Assembly: GCF_000235605.1 (NCBI RefSeq) | Contig: NC_016584.1 | Location: 4,136,001-4,200,000, forward strand | Direction of reading: 5' to 3' | Length of the DNA: 64,000 bases | Origin: Desulfosporosinus orientis DSM 765 | GTDB lineage: Bacteria; Bacillota; Desulfitobacteriia; Desulfitobacteriales; Desulfitobacteriaceae | In this document: in pieces, positions 62,869 through 64,000 of the stretch | Layout of the letters: the number at the start of each line of letters is the position of its first letter | Position numbering within the stretch: position 1 is the first letter of the stretch | Translations under genes and position numbers: made by a program | The notes under the pieces: generated by a model | The model's database searches: none | What the model saw: only the letters and a program-made list of their open reading frames with translations | What the model was told of the DNA's origin: nothing

Positions 62869-63603
62869 ATGGCACATATTAGCAATGATTCCGTAAAAAT
62901 CAACTACGAAGTTGAAGGAAACGGAGATTGCCTTGTTCTTGAGCACGGCTTTTTAGGCAGTATCGAGGATTGGTATGAATATGGTTATGTTGAAGCTTTA
63001 AAGAAAAACTATAAACTAATTTTAATTGACGCTCGCGGACATGGAAAAAGTGATAAACCAGATCAGGCCAAAGAATACTCCTTATACCTGCGCTCACAAG
63101 ATGTGATTAAAGTTCTTGATGCTGAAAAAATAGACCGCTGTCATTTTATGGGGTATTCCATGGGCGGTTGGATTTCATTTGGGTTAATGAAATGGTTCAA
63201 GCAGCGGTTTCACTCTTTTATTCTTGATGCTATACATCCTTATGTTAACGATATGCTCTCTATGCGAAACTTAGTAAGAACTCTGGATGAATGGGCCCCC
63301 GATCATAACGTCTCTCCAGGAAAAATTCAAAGGTTACTTGCCAATAATCGGCAAGCTCTCTTAGCCGCCGTTGAAGAAGCGCGAACAGATCATAGTGATG
63401 TATTAAAAAGTATGACACTGCCCTGTTTATTACTGGCTGGGGAAAATGATGAGATGTATAAAAAAATAAAGGAAAGTTCAAAACTATTCCCCATGTTAAA
63501 ATTCGTTACCATACCTGAAGCAGACCATTGGCAATCTTTGTACAAAAGCGAATTCATCATCCCCCAAATTGAGGAATTTCTTCAGACAATTAAAATGTCA
63601 TAA
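62869..63603 (+). CDS. Alpha/beta hydrolase
   Basis: About 244 residues. The oxyanion strand LEHGFLGSIEDWYEYG, the nucleophile elbow FMGYSMGGWISFG (Gly-x-Ser-x-Gly), an acid in LLLAGENDE and the His in EADHWQSLY are all visible, as is the LIDARGHGKSDKP motif. It is a serine hydrolase of the esterase/hydrolase-family type; the substrate cannot be told. The ATG at 62869 follows GGGAGG. A long shared terminator follows. Confidence 0.9.
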   Translation: MAHISNDSVKINYEVEGNGDCLVLEHGFLGSIEDWYEYGYVEALKKNYKLILIDARGHGKSDKPDQAKEYSLYLRSQDVIKVLDAEKIDRCHFMGYSMGGWISFGLMKWFKQRFHSFILDAIHPYVNDMLSMRNLVRTLDEWAPDHNVSPGKIQRLLANNRQALLAAVEEARTDHSDVLKSMTLPCLLLAGENDEMYKKIKESSKLFPMLKFVTIPEADHWQSLYKSEFIIPQIEEFLQTIKMS

Positions 63604-63607
63604 TTCA

Positions 63608-63649
63608 AGACCTGTCTTATAATGAGTGTCGTCATTATGAGACAGGTCT
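63608..63649. terminator. Bidirectional terminator between the hydrolase and TRAP permease genes
   Basis: AGACCTGTCTTATAATGA pairs with TCATTATGAGACAGGTCT (one G-U) around GTGTCG: an 18-bp stem between two convergent genes, with T-rich sequence after it on the plus strand. Confidence 0.88.
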
Positions 63650-63668
63650 TTCTGCTGTGCAGGGATTC

Positions 63669-64000
63669 TTACATTTTCATCAGCAGTTTGGGCAAGAAGG
63701 TTGCCAAGCCCGGAAAAATAATCAATAAGATCAAACAAATGACGATAGTACCTAGGAAAGGCCATACTCCCTTAAAAATTGTTTCCAAAGGAATCTCTGG
63801 GGCAACTCCTTTAATAATGTAGACATTCATTCCTACCGGGGGTGTAATAACACCCATGGCGACAACTAAAACCACAACTACTCCAAACCAAATTGGGTCA
63901 TATCCCAAGGTATTTACGACCACAGGGAAGAAAATGGGAATGGTAAGCAAAATTAAGGCTAAAGCATCGATAAAGCAGCCTAAGATCAGGTAGATGAAGA
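63669..64000 (-). CDS. TRAP transporter large permease (DctM-like), 5' part beyond window
   Basis: The minus strand is open from the window edge to the stop at 63669, giving the last 110 residues of a polytopic membrane protein. It holds LGCFIDALALILLTIPIFFP and VVVVLVVAMGVITPPVGMNV, matching the C-terminal part of DctM/large TRAP permeases, and ends PGLATFLPKLLMKM. TRAP systems import organic acids with sodium or protons; the other subunits must lie to the right of the window. Confidence 0.88.
   Translation of the reverse strand, partial: FIYLILGCFIDALALILLTIPIFFPVVVNTLGYDPIWFGVVVVLVVAMGVITPPVGMNVYIIKGVAPEIPLETIFKGVWPFLGTIVICLILLIIFPGLATFLPKLLMKM

Noticed and set aside
1-64000. CRISPR arrays, rRNA and tRNA genes
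   Set aside because: I looked for regularly spaced repeats and for tRNA or rRNA landmarks and saw none.

Overview
The window looks like chromosomal DNA of an anaerobic, endospore-forming, Gram-positive bacterium of the Desulfosporosinus/Desulfitobacterium (Peptococcaceae) kind. This is inferred from gene content, not from a database search. The signs are a sporulation-type protease (YyaC), a Spo0F-like receiver protein, a ferredoxin-dependent 2-oxoacid oxidoreductase with its own ferredoxin, Firmicute-type T-box, cobalamin and yjdF leaders, strong GGAGG ribosome sites with many GTG/TTG starts, and many signalling proteins. Base composition is moderate by eye. One clearly GC-richer gene stands at 12.7-13.2 kb.

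Layout. 0-3.2 kb: Spo0F-like receiver (cut by the window edge), an Xre regulator, and aguA-aguB (agmatine to putrescine). 3.6-10 kb: an M50 membrane protease, then a minus-strand operon of a UbiD-type decarboxylase and two hydantoinase/oxoprolinase-type proteins, led by a cobalamin riboswitch with its own terminator. 10.2-13.3 kb: a large secreted amidase with CWB2 and SH3 domains, and a GC-rich orphan gene. 13.6-20.3 kb: ilvB-ilvN, a NUDIX-BenE pair and a GGDEF-EAL protein. 20.7-26.1 kb: an MFS transporter, a methyltransferase-ABC operon behind paired AACCGGTT palindromes, and a UbiB-like kinase. 26.2-31.6 kb: a DUF2089/SHOCT/holin-like operon, DUF1904, an arginine-deiminase-like enzyme, XdhC and PanE. 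31.7-39.2 kb: an ammonium transporter fused to a histidine kinase, its response regulator, a second Amt, aspartate 4-decarboxylase, and a DAHP synthase-chorismate mutase fusion behind a tryptophan-type T-box. 39.3-46.9 kb: ferredoxins and c-di-GMP/two-component signalling proteins. 47-54.3 kb: acetyl-CoA synthetase with an extra C-terminal domain, two tandem paralogous small proteins upstream of it, and a korDABC operon ending in a HEAT-repeat gene. 54.6-64 kb: RNase Z-like hydrolase, a long structured non-coding stretch, YyaC, a QueG-like iron-sulphur protein, yjdF with its leader RNA, a 28-bp perfect palindrome, a DUF4342 protein with a two-component system, cysteine synthase, an alpha/beta hydrolase and the end of a TRAP transporter permease.

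The metabolic genes fit an anaerobe that runs carbon through ferredoxin-linked 2-oxoacid oxidation and acetyl-CoA, makes branched-chain and aromatic amino acids, and senses ammonium. The least explained items are the cobalamin-controlled ubiD-hyuA-hyuB operon, the tandem small proteins with a conserved [10 protein letters not shown] tail, the HEAT protein in the kor operon, the extra domain on acetyl-CoA synthetase, and several dispersed or structured intergenic elements.
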